DNA of 64,000 bases, from contig JAIUPT010000035.1 in assembly GCA_022315425.1 (NCBI GenBank), positions 372,001 to 436,000 on the forward strand, given 5' to 3'. Below the pieces are notes generated by a model, which worked only from the letters and a program-made list of their open reading frames with translations, was not told where the DNA came from and did not search any database. Origin of the DNA: Pseudevernia furfuracea. Its lineage: Eukaryota > Ascomycota > Lecanoromycetes > Lecanorales > Parmeliaceae. This document shows, piece after piece, positions 1-11,786 of the stretch (positions are counted from its first letter, which is position 1; every line of letters starts with the position of its first letter). The position numbers and the translations under genes were made by a program.

Positions 1-2580
1 GAAATCTCTTGTCATAAGTCCCTAATCAGATGCGGCTCTGTCTAGTCTATGAGAGATGGATTACCGTTAGCCCTGTCGATTCCTGCTGCGACCCAGCCGC
101 CTCCAAACCTCTCATCGTGCAAAACTCTGATTTCAAAGAAAAGCCAAGTGTCCTAACATTCTGCTCCTGGTATCTTCAAGCGTCAAAAGCGGCCTTATGA
201 CACGACAGCACAGAGACCCATGGGAGCCCGAGTCGCCCGTTGGCCGGAAAATATGGTTTTGCTACCGGATCCTGACAATACCAGAATCGTTGATTTCTAT
301 ATGAGGACGAATCACCGAATCATACAGGCAGTCTGTGTTATCTGTCTCTAGATTTTGGACTGGTCTTGCTAATTAGTGTTCAATAGCTTACTCATACATG
401 GCTGGCTACTGGAGATAGTGGCATCATGAACGATATTGCGTCTGGTTCGTCAAAATTTGTGACATTCAAAATCAGAATTCATCTTCTGATTATACTGACC
501 CTTATTCCGCTTGTTGTAACATTGCAAACAACGAGAGCGACAACTCACCCACTCTAAACGCTGAGTCGTATACATGGCTTGCTGTCCGTATGTGAAGCAT
601 TGAAGAGACCATGTTTATGTATTACTTTACGCTGACTGTTATGTTCAGTGGTCGATTTATTAGTGAACGACGGCATCGATAATCAGCAAGGCATAATCGT
701 TAATCAGGACGGGAACCACTTGCGATACGATGATCTTGGAGAATTGATCTTGAAAAGCGTTGGTTTTTTCTGTCCGCGTGACAAACGTGTTACCATATCG
801 AAAATTTATATAAAGCAGCTGCTGGGGTTTCAAAGAAGTTTTAGATATCAGCACATTCATATTCCATTCCTGATGTGTCAATGCTGTTTTTAAATTGGAA
901 AAAGGAGAGGAGGCTCTTGACGAAACACTGTTCGTGGAGGTGGTCGGCCAAGGGATACGACTTCGGCTTCCCAAAAATTGGAAAGTCAGATAAAGCTCGC
1001 TCACGGAAATCGAGCCCATTCGAGCCGAACCAAACCCCGTTAATGCTCGGCTGCATGTGCTTAACTGAGATAGATGTCTTAGCAAAGGTCTTAGCCCCAC
1101 TGGCGGAGGTCGCTTCTAATGCGCTCCTAGTCTGGATATTAGAACGTCGAAAAAGCCTTGAGACTGGCGAAAGTCCTCTCTCTTTCATGGCGATAGCGAA
1201 TAGGCGGGATTGCAATTCGCTGGCAAAACACTTTCCTAGGGCAAATAAGGCAGCGAAAAATGTCACATTGTCGTCTGAAATGCGGTACCTCTAAGTCACA
1301 CCTTCTGGCTAATTTCCAGTACTTTTGACTGCCTAGCCTTGGTTTGCGTGCTAATTCGCAGCCCACACGACAAAGCGAAGCAGACACGGAAGCAAGCTTT
1401 TCTCGTATCAGATATTCGGCGCAGACCAAAAATATATCTTCCGATTCTGACTGATCGATGCCTGATGGCATTCGTGGGAGGACTAGTAGAGGCCAATGCT
1501 GTGCTTCGTCTAGGCCTTCGAAGATCATCGCCAACATTCGGAGCTGCTTCTTCACCGGTCCTGAGACTGACATAGGCAGGCAACAAGTTCTTAGATGCTG
1601 TCTTCGAGTGCTCCGCCTTCCTGGTAGGTAGCCTAGGGACTCGCAATTTTTCTGTTTGTCTTTGCCTGAAGTTCAGTGTCGACTTTTCGAGGTCGCAATA
1701 TATAAGTGTTGAAATGTTCCCTGAAATTGCGAGAGACAGATATATTAGTGAGCTGTCTCGTGATGTAGAAGTTTGTACAACTTAGCAGCTAAGGGAAGTG
1801 GAGAAGTCGCGTACACCTTCGGCAAGGATTATGTTGTACATTATGCGTGACACTTCAATATTCGCTTAGCGAATCAGCAGTGCAGCACCTTGGGCAAAAG
1901 ACACACTACCTAGGGGAACTATTAAGACTGTGGATTGATAAGAAAAATCGAAGGAATCAATGGAGGTCGGGAAACACAAAGAAGTGAAGTATGGCAGCAA
2001 TCCCCTTCCGTGGCAGTCTTGGCGTAGCTGATCCGGAACGAATCTCAGAAAGTGGACAGCAAATCTCAATGAGACGCGAGTCAAGTGTCTGTTGGAATGA
2101 GTAGCTGAAGCAATAGCTACCTTTACTGAATATTGTTTGCGATAGAGGTGAAAAGCGCCAGATGTTACCTCGTGAGCCTCGCCGTCGGACTTTCGAACGC
2201 CTCGAAAGATTACTGTAGACCACGATGAGACTGCCAATACCATTCTGGATTTCTCCTGACACAGAGAGCCATCATCCTTCAAGATTGAAGGAAATAACAG
2301 CTGGCGGAGTGTTTCGCAACATCAGGCTTGGAACACGGTAGTAGAAGGCGGCCGAGCTCTTGGAAGAAGATATATACCAATACACACCATGATTATCCCT
2401 CCGCAAGTCCGTACGATTAGGGAATTTCTGAACTTCGAGTAAAGCCATGTTCGTTAGCATATACTTTCTTGATGAATGTCCAATCAACCAACCTCAGTGC
2501 CATGACTCTGATCTTCAGCGTACTTAAGGATGAAATCCTCTCTCTCCTTTTAGAGCAAAACTGCCATCATCGGTCTTCTT
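1..2580. other. gene-poor stretch, no supported gene
   Basis: No intact gene is supported here. On the minus strand between about 650 and 1580 three partly overlapping open frames run in different phases. Together they resemble coding sequence broken by frameshifts, but I recognise no family. Several of the longer frames in this stretch begin only at non-ATG codons. Another minus-strand frame at 1866-2282 also lacks a convincing start. Confidence 0.4.
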
Positions 2581-2584
2581 CATC

Positions 2585-3427
2585 TCAACCCTCAATGTTC
2601 TGCCAGAAACAGTGAAGCATCTCTCCAACACTTCGAGTGCCATAGCTGATGCCCTCCGAGCAAGTCTTGGCCTCTATATGCGCGACAAGGGCACTGAGGG
2701 TTGCGGACTTCACCTGGCAGCCTGGACACAGGAATGCGCGAGGATGGTGAGCAGTGGATTCGATGTGAGCCGACATGATTTCATCTGTAGGAAACGTCCT
2801 ATTGCACTTATTACAGCCGAAATTTCTGTTGCCGCGGTTGAAGATCGGCTTGGATTGGAACCTCTCACGAGAGCCTGTACGAGTACCGAGTTACTCTTTG
2901 AAGCCCGGCACCACCGGTATGATTTAGCGATCAGAAAGTGGGCATTCGGCAGCGAGTTTGTTCGTTCGAACGCGCGTGGTGGTGTATAGTTCCGACTCCA
3001 GATGAGCGAGCATTGCGGAGTATCCGGTAAAGAGCTTGCTGCAGCACCAGCAATTTATGTCATTGGAAAGGTGTATCAGAAAGTACTACACGCTCATCAA
3101 TGACCTTTGCTAGCTGCGGATTTGTGTCACTTGAATTACTCCGCGAAGCATTGCAGCTGTACTGCAATTTTTCCCGCAGCTGCCGCACACGTGGTGCTTC
3201 GGACTCAACTTGTAATGATCCAGCCGGTCTTCTTGGCTCCAGAAGTCCAGCTCACAGTCGTAACAAATTCAATGTTTCCTGGAGTTTGCCCAATGACTCT
3301 TTGCAGCTTCAAAAGGAGAAGAATCTATCACAGTGACGGCACCATGCATGGCGGTTAGAGTCGATCCAATGGTCCTCTAGAGCTTTTCTGCTCGCGAAGC
3401 ACTTGTTGCAGGGGTCGCATGGGAATA
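2585..3427 (-). pseudogene. decayed multi-C2H2 zinc-finger protein gene
   Basis: Read on the minus strand, this stretch encodes a chain of C2H2-type finger fragments in successive, interrupted frames. Near 3420-3300 a frame carries CDPCNKCF, then HAWCRHCDRFF, and ends in a stop. A shifted frame then gives KSH..NSRKH, a TGA, ICYDCELDF and HHVCGSCGK. Further on come NCWCCSKLF with LAHLES, CNKCNRTF with MSAHIE, and FLCPGCQ with LVAHIE, ending at 2585. Regularly spaced Cys-x2-Cys and His pairs in one direction over more than 800 bp would not occur by chance. At least two in-frame stops and several frame changes show it is no longer functional. One stop (TGA after KH) sits where a Trp would fit, consistent with a G-to-A change. 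It was presumably a nucleic-acid-binding protein; the original N-terminus is not identifiable. Confidence 0.7.
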
Positions 3428-3429
3428 CC

Positions 3430-5297
3430 GTTCCGGGTCACGTCAGCGGGTCCATGCCGACATAGCGGAAAAGATTGGAGTTCCCGCGTCAGACATACCG
3501 CGGCATCTTTCCTTTCTTCTAACCAATCTCAAAACCCTTGAAACGCGGATAAATGATGGGTTATGATGGAGGGCGAATGAACGTTGTGTGCAGATGTTTG
3601 AAGATCGGATTGACAGGTGTAAAGTGGCGCGTGCTCAAGTTGGTTTTCTAGACGGTCAGACTCCCATGGAGTGAGAAGAGTGATGAGCGAGTAATGCAAT
3701 CGAAGGGGACGTACGAAACAGCCGGGACAGGGTGGACGGTCTCGAAAGCACGCTATCAAGCGAAAGAATTACTTCACTCAGTTCACAAGGAGACCAGGCA
3801 ATCAGAGTCGTAAAACAGCAATCCGCTTCATATTCATTTTCACCGAATTGCGGGAATTGCGGGAATTCCACGCAAGAAATGCCACCATGGATTTAGTATT
3901 GCAAAACCATCTCATCTTATGGGTTTGATTCTCACATGTGATCACTCAGAGATGTGCTAATCCGTTAGCACCGCATCCATCGCATCATCACCATTCATCC
4001 ACGGGTCTAGATACTCGATCATTGAACACTTAGGTTTTCAGTTTCGCCAAGCTATAAGAATGTACGTGATCGAGGCCGCCTCCAAAGAGTTTAGCTATTC
4101 CACTGCTAGTGAGGGACAGCTCAGCACGCTCTAAGATACGCACTGGTGCATCATAACATCATCAGCTCAACGTGCCAAATACGTCATAATAATTGTGAGC
4201 TTTCAGGCTAACCTCATAATGACCGTAGTCGCTCCCTGAAAGATAAAGTACCAAGAAGAATGTCTAACTCGGTTCATTGTTTTTGCGCCTTGGCAGCCGC
4301 CGCGCGGCGAGATCGGCGAGATCGGCACGACTCTTTCCCAACCGCCCAGCGCTTTGCCACGTCCAACCATCCTCTGACAGCAGCAGAAGCTGGCGACCGG
4401 GACACGCTATACATGATAAGGCTATGTATGACATGGTTCGAGGACCTTAGATTGTTGTAGGATAGCTAGTTCTACGGCTGCCTTGCTACGCTACCACGCT
4501 GACATGACCTTCTCAACGACACAGGCCCAATGCCTCGACCGGCTCCTCCTATATTCCAGCTCCTCTCAACCAGAGACTTTTGGGGCAGATAGGGTATGAT
4601 GTGGGGTTCAAGACATAGCTGCGGAAAATCTGGGAAGGTGCAGCTCTGGAATTGCAACGCAGTTCGAGAGCAGCACACTATCATCGGAGCAAGATGGCCC
4701 TTTGGTTGAAACTCAGAAGGCACAGTGGCGTTAAAAGACTTGAATTGTAGATGAGGACAGTTTGGGCTGACAGCGAAGCGCTGTTGGAAATTTGAATGTA
4801 GAACAGACGAGATGCCTGCAAATTTGACACTTTGTGGTTTCAGCACAGCCATATAGTTGTGCAAAAATTCGTGCATTAAGCCCGAATTTTGGCAGGAAAA
4901 TGGGGTTAGGGGCTGCACCAGAGAAAGCCATCTATCGGAATCTGGCTATAGGTATCATGCTTCAGAACCTGTCGCTACCTTTCCTTGAACAGGTTTTGCG
5001 TTCTCTTGGTCCTTGAACTCCTCTGCTGGGCTTCATTTTTATAAGGCCTTACTCTAAAACCCATTTTCAACAATAAACGCGTCAAACGCGGCTGTCAAAG
5101 TGAGTGAATGGTGCGGAGCTACCAGCTTGTGTTTACCGCCCAGTAATCGTGTGTTTATTCACCGCTCTCAATATTAGAAAACGCGTCTCTCTCCAGCCTA
5201 CTGAAGTCTCAACACCGATGTCAGAGTTCCTGCTCACCTTAACTACGGCTATGTTTTCGTGCCAAAGATTGCAGTGACCTGCTGACTTCAGCCAAAA
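3430..5297. other. intergenic, no supported gene
   Basis: Only short open frames on both strands without recognisable motifs. A minor tandem GCGGGAATT triplication lies at about 3848-3870. Confidence 0.4.
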
Positions 5298-6388
5298 ATG
5301 GCAAGCACAATGGCTATGAGCCTTGGCGAACAACACGCTGCTTATGATCAACAACAGCGAACAAAGATAGCCAATCTCGGCCTTGGCGGTCAACCCGCTG
5401 CTTCTGCTCCACAGCAAACTAGCTCTTCTGAATCTGGTACGCTTCGGCATGGCTCAGAGTCTACAATCTGAAACTAATGGCTGTTACAGTCAATATATTC
5501 TCACAACGAGGACGAGAAGCTTACACAGAAGTCTGTGGAATTTTCACCGCATCTTTAAAAGATCCTCCGCTCCAACCTAGAGGGAAAAAGTCCATGGGGA
5601 ACCGTCCATACCACTGTCCTCGTTGCGACACTACCTACTCTCGTTCCCACACAGTCAAGCAGCACTTCCCTCAATGCATCGAATTTAATGGCAACCCCAA
5701 CTCTCTCAGATGGTTCGATCATGAGAGTAATGACCTTACCGGCACACGGAAACAGAACAGTCTAAAAGGTACTGTCACTCCGAGCAAGCGTAAGCGAAGT
5801 GGATTTTCTACTGCTTCTCTGCTGGCGGGTGAGCCAGAGTCTTGGATGGCTATGAGAAAAGTCGATAAATGGGCTGCCATGGCAGCGGAGAAACAAGCAG
5901 CAACTGTCACTTCCACATCGAGCAATTTCAATGATGATCGACCCTTGGGGACACACAATGCGAACGCCGTCACGGCGTCAAAGGTGGACAAATCGAGCCA
6001 TTGTGATACGCTAGTAGTCGACAAGCCAGGTGCGATGCCCACGACAACACCCAAGAAGGGAGGATCACTCGCGACTCCCGCAGCAAGCGACGAGTCCGTC
6101 ACCCCAGCCCGCCAGCTACTGCAACCGAGATTACGAAAACCACGGAAGCATAGGCGGCCTACCCATAACCAGAATGCAGCTCACCAGTTCAACAACGCGG
6201 GTTTTCTCATGCCATCGATTCCTGGAATAGATTCCATTACGGAACGCTTGTTTGACAAAGGGGAGATCATGTCTCTGGGACCATCGCGTTCGCAGGATAG
6301 CTACTACCCAGATGGGGAGCCAAATGGTGGCTCCTTCCTACTGGATGGCTCAAGTGAGAAGAAGCGCAAGAGAGATGACCAGAATTAA
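5298..6388 (+). CDS. C2H2-type zinc-finger protein, fungal
   Basis: Two exons: 5298-5436 and 5490-6388, 345 residues. The 53-nt intron has donor gtacgc, a CTAAT-like branch and acceptor ttacag, and the frame is kept through it. The first exon gives an Ala/Gln-rich start (MASTMAMSLGEQ). A single finger near residues 95-125 reads YHCPRCDTTYSRSHTVKQHF..C, that is C-x2-C-x12-H-x4-C, followed by a WFDH motif. The rest is low-complexity, Ser/Thr/Lys-rich and basic, ending in a KKRKR cluster that could be a nuclear localisation signal. One finger plus a long disordered tail suggests a transcription-associated nuclear protein. Its targets cannot be inferred. An internal ATG at 5477 lies in intron sequence and is not the start. 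Confidence 0.75.
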
Positions 6389-8702
6389 GTAGGAGATCAG
6401 AGTGAGACATCATCAAATATCACTATTGCGGTTTTGGAAACTAATTGTATGTACTCATAGATTGGATGAAGCAATTGTTGGAAATCACATAGCCCACCGG
6501 GCCGCAAAGAGACGGGATGTTCTCAGACTCATCGGTTTTCGGGCTATTGCATACACCCTCGGTGCTTTTCTTGCAGTCGGTGGTTACAGTAGTAAAACAA
6601 AAGCCTCGTCACTCTGTATTAATTAGAAAGTATTGTATTGGCCCTCTCTAGCACAAAGACTTTATCACCCAGTCTTGAGAAAACATAATCAAAAATATCC
6701 TTCAAAAGAATTCGACATCGCAAAGACATGACACTGATGGACGAGCCAGGCTTTGATTGTGTTCCAGGCCCGATACTTATCGAGCCGTCCTTCAGATGCA
6801 TCGTCCTCTCTTTGTCTTCATTCTTCACATGTGCTCGAATGGAGAAGTTAAGGCTTGAGTCGAAGGTTTTGCCGACTTGAGAGTTTTTGGGCTTGAGAAG
6901 GCACAACGACAGCGAGATGCTCAGTAGGTAAAGCATGTAGGAACAACGAATGATGATGTATCACAAAAGCTTTGGCGATTACGAATAAGTACCTCGGTAG
7001 TTAAGCGAAATGATGTAACCGAATCAGCAAGCTGTAGAGTACTCCGTATTACATACGTGGATAAAGTTATCCATGGATGAAAGGATTATTCATGGAGAAC
7101 CTACTTCCTCATGGTCATGGTGTCGTATCAACCATGCTAGAGAACAAGAAAGTCTACCGAGATTTCAGATAAAGATAGTTTTGGGGTGAGTTTTCGGGGT
7201 AAGCGTTCGGGGTAAGTGTTCGGGGGTAGTTTTAGGCACTCTGCGCAAAAAATCACCCTAAATCTTGATTCGTTTTGGGTCATTTCGGGATTATTAACCC
7301 CGGGACTATCACATCGCGCAAGCCCCGAAACACGGTTTCAACCCATCGTCATGTTGGACAAGCTGCATGATACCTGTGCAGGTTCATCACTATCACTACT
7401 ACCTAGAAATGAAGGAATCAAATGACAGGTTGGCTCGTTGGCACTTGACACACGCTAAAACTTTAAGCATTGACCCTCCTCTCCCTCTCATCTTCAATAG
7501 CGACTACGATACTGCTTATCTCGTTTCTGCCGTACCTATCCACGCCCTTGATGCTGTTCTCCTGCATGCTAGAATTTATCACCCTCAATGGAACTGTGGA
7601 GAAGCATTCACTTATCACACCTGCTTTCTGATCGATACACACACTCTTTAGCCTTGGCCCTCACAGTTGTGTACCGTCCTAGGTACCGTAAGTGCTCAAC
7701 ATGCGATCCTTACAGATGCATCACGCATCTCTGGCACACCGTCAGATAAACAAACTCTCCTCACAGCTCCCCAAATTCAGCCTCTCCAATTGACTTTATT
7801 AATTACATGGTGACATCTACAGAAACCCGCTCTACCTCCACCAACCACTTCACAAATAGGTACAACCCCACAACCCACCCTGCACCCCATAACCGCCGGC
7901 CTTGGCGGCTTCTCAATCTCGCATCTGGATGTACCCCTCACTTTCGTTTTCTTGACTCTGCTCGACCTCGGCATTATTGGCTTCGTGACCCTCTGCCAAC
8001 TAGGTAGACAATAGACGTGAATACAAGTGACTTATGTTCGGCGAGTTATCCTGAACTGCATTGCCCGCATATCCGTTTGCGTGATAAGCATAGTCAGGAC
8101 AACGCTGCCAGAAGATATCGGTGGGGTAGCATTCGGGCACATCATTTCAATTTGTCGTCGCGCACAGAAGCACCAGGCATGAGGGAATTGCATCCAGGCA
8201 CGGGGTGGTGGAGACCTGTGAAGTGGGTTTTTGCCTTGCTTTATGCGCTGATTTCTTTTCTACACGCTAAACTTGGATAGAGTGCGCACCGCACGTCGTG
8301 TTGGACTATACGGATTATCTTACTCCTCACGGCCTTGATCAGACCCCGAACTTCACCCATTGAAAATTTCCGCGCTACAGGTTGATGCAATTGAACTTTC
8401 TGCTAATCTGTAAGTCGGCATCCGCTTCCAGATATGTTTTCGGTATTCTGAAACTGTGAGGCCGTTGACCTTCACTACCTTTGTCCCGAGAGACACAGAT
8501 ACTACTCCGACGAATGCCGGTTGCTTCTCTTCTTTCCTTGGATCAATGAAGCTAAGATCCTACCAAGAGACTGAAGTGAAAACCAACATAAAAGGATCAT
8601 TCCGGTCGACTTAATTCTGCAGCAACATAGGTCTCCTTCGCTCGCACATAAGCCTCAGAAAATCTCATCAAACGTATTTCATTCAAGGACCTTTCCGCCA
8701 AC
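6389..8702. other. intergenic, weak small ORFs only
   Basis: A 105-codon minus-strand frame (6936-6619) starts with ATG and a hydrophobic leader (MLYLLSISLSLCLL). It could be a small secreted protein but has no other support. Short tandem GGGGTAAG-type repeats lie at 7179-7229. Nothing else is recognisable. Confidence 0.35.
7179..7229. repeat. short tandem repeat, about 13-bp unit
   Basis: Four imperfect units built on TTCGGGGTAAG follow one another directly (ttttggggtgag, ttttcggggtaagcg, ttcggggtaagtg, ttcgggggtag). No function is implied. Confidence 0.7.
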
Positions 8703-8947
8703 ATGAATCTCACTCTTCTCTCCATCCTGAGTACTTTCTGCATCGTCACTATCAATGCAATACCGTGCGTACATCTATTCTATTCAATCGCCTTCACAGC
8801 CTCCAAATATACTCAGATTGTCACAATATCTCTGATTCTTACCTTCAAAAACCAATGCTAAGTTCGAGTAGTGCCGTAGTTACGCTCCCGACGCTCCCGA
8901 CGCTCCCGACACTCCCCACTACTATTCCACCTTTCACTGTGGTGTAA
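8703..8947 (+). CDS. small secreted protein with TLP tandem repeat
   Basis: Exon 1 is 8703-8764. It encodes a signal-peptide-like stretch, MNLTLLSILSTFC followed by IVTINA. The 98-nt intron has donor gtgcgt and acceptor ctaag. Exon 2 resumes in frame at 8863 and encodes four consecutive TLP units from a 9-bp tandem repeat (about 8883-8920), then TTIPPFTVV and a stop at 8945-8947. A gtaagt donor overlapping that stop, with a branch-like tgttgac and acceptor atcag at about 9015, could add a third exon that merely changes the ending to VVL. The mature peptide would be only about 28 residues, rich in Thr and Pro and without cysteine. It could be a cell-wall or secreted peptide, but no family is recognised and expression is unproven. 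Confidence 0.5.
8883..8920 (+). repeat. 9-bp coding tandem repeat (ACGCTCCCG)
   Basis: Three exact and one imperfect copy of ACGCTCCCG in the second exon of the small secreted protein, encoding repeated TLP. Confidence 0.85.
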
Positions 8948-8949
8948 GT

Positions 8950-9770
8950 ATTTCCACTTCCTGATTTGAAAACCCTATACATGTCTATATTGTGTTGACT
9001 GGCGTGAGAACATCAGGCTATAATTGACGATGCAGCGAGCCGCTCAGACTTTGTTCTAGACTTAGTCGCAGCAATCGGGGCTAGACGATCGTCCAGTGCA
9101 GTCCGTGGGGAGCGAAAAGGTTGTTGCAGGTGTTCACATCGATATTTGAGGTTTTCAAGGTGTGAGACGAGAAGTTATGCCACGGTGATGGTGCTGGCTG
9201 TAGAGTTGCTTGCACGTGTGGCGAGGGCTTTTCCTGGTCCACGAAAGTACTAGTCAATAAAAATGATCCTTAACGGCTTACGATACCTTCATTTCATCTA
9301 ATCAGAATAATTTCCTCGTTCTACAAAATCATGAAATGGTGAAAGGCTTTCTAATCGAAGTTCGTAGTATGTGTGGCGCGGGTTTCTCGCTGCTCGCGTT
9401 TGGCAACCAAAACAACATGGTACTTCACGAGTTCATCAACGCAACGAGAGATTGTTCATTTCTTGTAAAAGAAAAAGCTCGAGCGTAGATAATCAAGGAG
9501 TCTTTGAAGTAAATTAATTACGTGCAAAGAAGAAAATTCACTTACGTGTCCCACCCTCCTGCCGGAAAAACATCGGATCATCGCCCAAAGAGGTAGAAGT
9601 AAAGGATGACTAGTCTACTAGAAAATACCTTACCTTATCTGCTGGGGGCCAAGCATAGGCTAGTCCCGTGTTGGCTAGACCCCTCGTCAACTATGTCTGC
9701 ATTCGTGTGGGTAGAAGAGGATGATGAGCAAGCTGCAGGAGGATATGCCACTCTGCCAAGCACGTTATGC
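8950..9770. other. intergenic, upstream of PARP
   Basis: No supported gene. Short frames only. Confidence 0.4.
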
Positions 9771-9778
9771 TATATAAA
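9770..9778 (+). promoter_or_regulatory. TATA box of PARP gene
   Basis: The sequence ctatataaa lies about 200 bp upstream of the PARP start codon and is the only strong TATA-like element in the upstream region. Inferred from motif and position only. Confidence 0.45.
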
Positions 9779-9974
9779 GCCTAGCTGTAGCCTTCCGACT
9801 TAAGGCAAGCGCCACCAACAATGATACGAGGTCTCGATTGGCTGCCCAAATACTTGACGATGGAGAGCATTCGAGGCATCACCAGCTCGAAAACATATAC
9901 CACGTCCAGCACTCACTACCGTCATTTCGCGTCCTCGTTTCCTTCTAACCGGCCAACTGGCAGCCCATCGAGCG

Positions 9975-11786
9975 ATGAAACGCTCGCGAAAAGTGACCGG
10001 TGGAAATACGGAAGCGGACCAGAAGCCACCCAAAAGGGCCCGGGCCAAGAAAGCCGAAAGTACAGCGTTTCCAGCGCTAGCCAAAGAACTTGTCAAGCCC
10101 GATGATGCGACTTCGCCGATTCAAAATGCAAATCCGAAACGACTCAAGAAGCCCGGTAAAACAGTCAGAGCGCCAGTAGACGAAGCATGCGGGTTGAGTG
10201 CAAAATCCAAGGGTATCGCCAAAGACTGTTACGAGGTCTATGTAGACAATGATGGCCTCAACTACGATGCTAGCTTGAACCTCAGCAACATCGATGGTAA
10301 CAACAACAAGTTCTATAAAATCCAGCTGCTGTGCCGTACGGACACTGACCGGTTCAAATTTGCGGTCTGGACGCATTGGGGTCGGGTCGGCGAGGCTGGC
10401 CAGAGTAATCTGGACGTAAATATGTCTCTAGAGATTGCCTTGGTCCTTTTCAAGACAAAGTTCAAGGATAAGACCGGTCTGAAATGGGAGGATAGAGGCG
10501 ACAAGCCTAAAGCTAAGAAGTACACTATGATTGAGAAATCATATGGTAACGAAACGGACGATGAAGGAAATTGTGAGGCTAAACAGTCCACGGAATCTCT
10601 TCAGAAAGTCGCATTGCCAGGTTGTACACTTAGCGAGGAACTACAAGAGCTCATGCGCTTTCTTTTCGATGCGGGAAACATGGAGCAGTCCATGGCGTCC
10701 CAGAAATACAACTACAACAAATTACCACTAGGCAAGCTCTCAAAAAGCACCATCGAAAAAGGTTATCTCGCTCTCAAGGAGCTCGGCGACGTGATCCTAA
10801 ATCCAAAGCTCGCCCAAGAAAAGCACCAAAAATCTCTGACAGCGGTTCTCAACGACTTAAGTTCTCAGTACTACACTATCATCCCTCATGACTTCGGGCG
10901 AAACACACCAACGCCTATCAACAGCGAAGTCCAGCTCAAAGCGGAGATGGACTTAGTGGAAACACTAGGGAACATGCAGATCAGCAACGAAATTCTCAAA
11001 GACACCGCCTTTCCAAAAGACCGGCAAGGGAATGCCATCCACCCACTCGATGCACAAATGCGATCTCTGGGACTGCGAGAAGCTGTTCCACTGGACAAGA
11101 AATCAGTCGAATTTGGTCATTTGGAAAGCTATCTCGACCATGCGAAAGACGGCTACTGCCTTTCGATCGATACCACGATTCACAATATCTACCGCATCTC
11201 TCGCTCTGAAGAGATCGACCGCTGGATCGCTGGCGGCTATGACGCCGAAGGAATGAGGACCAGACCAGTTAAAGACCATCGAAGACTACTCTGGCATGGC
11301 TCGCGAGGTTGCAACTTCGGCGGCATCCTTAGCCAGGGTCTACGAATTGCTCCGCCAGAAGCGCCTGCGAACGGCAAAGCCTTCGGAAAGGGCATCTATC
11401 TTGCAGATCGGGCCTGTAAATCTACCGCTTATTGTGATCCGTGGACGTCGGGCCAAACTGGATTACTTCTGTTATGCGAGACACAGCTTGGAGACCCTGC
11501 ATATGTTCGAAGGAATCATGAGTACAACGCCGCCGACAGTATGAGAAAGAAGGGGCTGATATCCACCAAAATGGCCGAAAACCCTGCGAATGAGCCACTG
11601 AAGTGGATGGATGCTGGTATTGCAAATTCCGAGCTCAATGGCACGCTCATGCCTGATCATGGGATCAAACTCCCTTCCGCGATCGGGAATCCGAATGAGT
11701 ATATTGTGTACGATGTAGCCCAGATAAAGATTCGCTATGTATTTATGCTCCGGTGGAAGGATTCTAGGCAGTGGGGCATCTACTGA
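9975..11786 (+). CDS. poly(ADP-ribose) polymerase (WGR-PRD-PARP)
   Basis: Single-exon gene, 603 residues. PARPs use NAD+ to add ADP-ribose chains to proteins in response to DNA breaks, normally in the nucleus. The Lys/Arg-rich N-terminus (MKRSRK, PPKRARAKK) could direct nuclear import. A WGR domain follows at about residues 85-190 with the signature HWGRVGEAGQS. The helical PARP regulatory domain begins near 213. The catalytic domain occupies roughly 365-603. The H-Y-E triad is intact: H441 in LLWHGSR, Y475 in GKGIYLAD and E575 in NEYIVYD, so the enzyme should make polymers rather than single units. No BRCT or zinc-finger domain is seen, so it is shorter than animal PARP1 and closer to PARP2/3 or fungal PrpA-like forms. 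The ATG at 9975 is chosen because upstream frames are out of phase. Confidence 0.95.
   Translation: MKRSRKVTGGNTEADQKPPKRARAKKAESTAFPALAKELVKPDDATSPIQNANPKRLKKPGKTVRAPVDEACGLSAKSKGIAKDCYEVYVDNDGLNYDASLNLSNIDGNNNKFYKIQLLCRTDTDRFKFAVWTHWGRVGEAGQSNLDVNMSLEIALVLFKTKFKDKTGLKWEDRGDKPKAKKYTMIEKSYGNETDDEGNCEAKQSTESLQKVALPGCTLSEELQELMRFLFDAGNMEQSMASQKYNYNKLPLGKLSKSTIEKGYLALKELGDVILNPKLAQEKHQKSLTAVLNDLSSQYYTIIPHDFGRNTPTPINSEVQLKAEMDLVETLGNMQISNEILKDTAFPKDRQGNAIHPLDAQMRSLGLREAVPLDKKSVEFGHLESYLDHAKDGYCLSIDTTIHNIYRISRSEEIDRWIAGGYDAEGMRTRPVKDHRRLLWHGSRGCNFGGILSQGLRIAPPEAPANGKAFGKGIYLADRACKSTAYCDPWTSGQTGLLLLCETQLGDPAYVRRNHEYNAADSMRKKGLISTKMAENPANEPLKWMDAGIANSELNGTLMPDHGIKLPSAIGNPNEYIVYDVAQIKIRYVFMLRWKDSRQWGIY

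Noticed and set aside
648..1646. Several minus-strand frames that look protein-like
   Set aside because: No ATG-initiated, family-like or splice-consistent model could be built; noted only as possible relic sequence.
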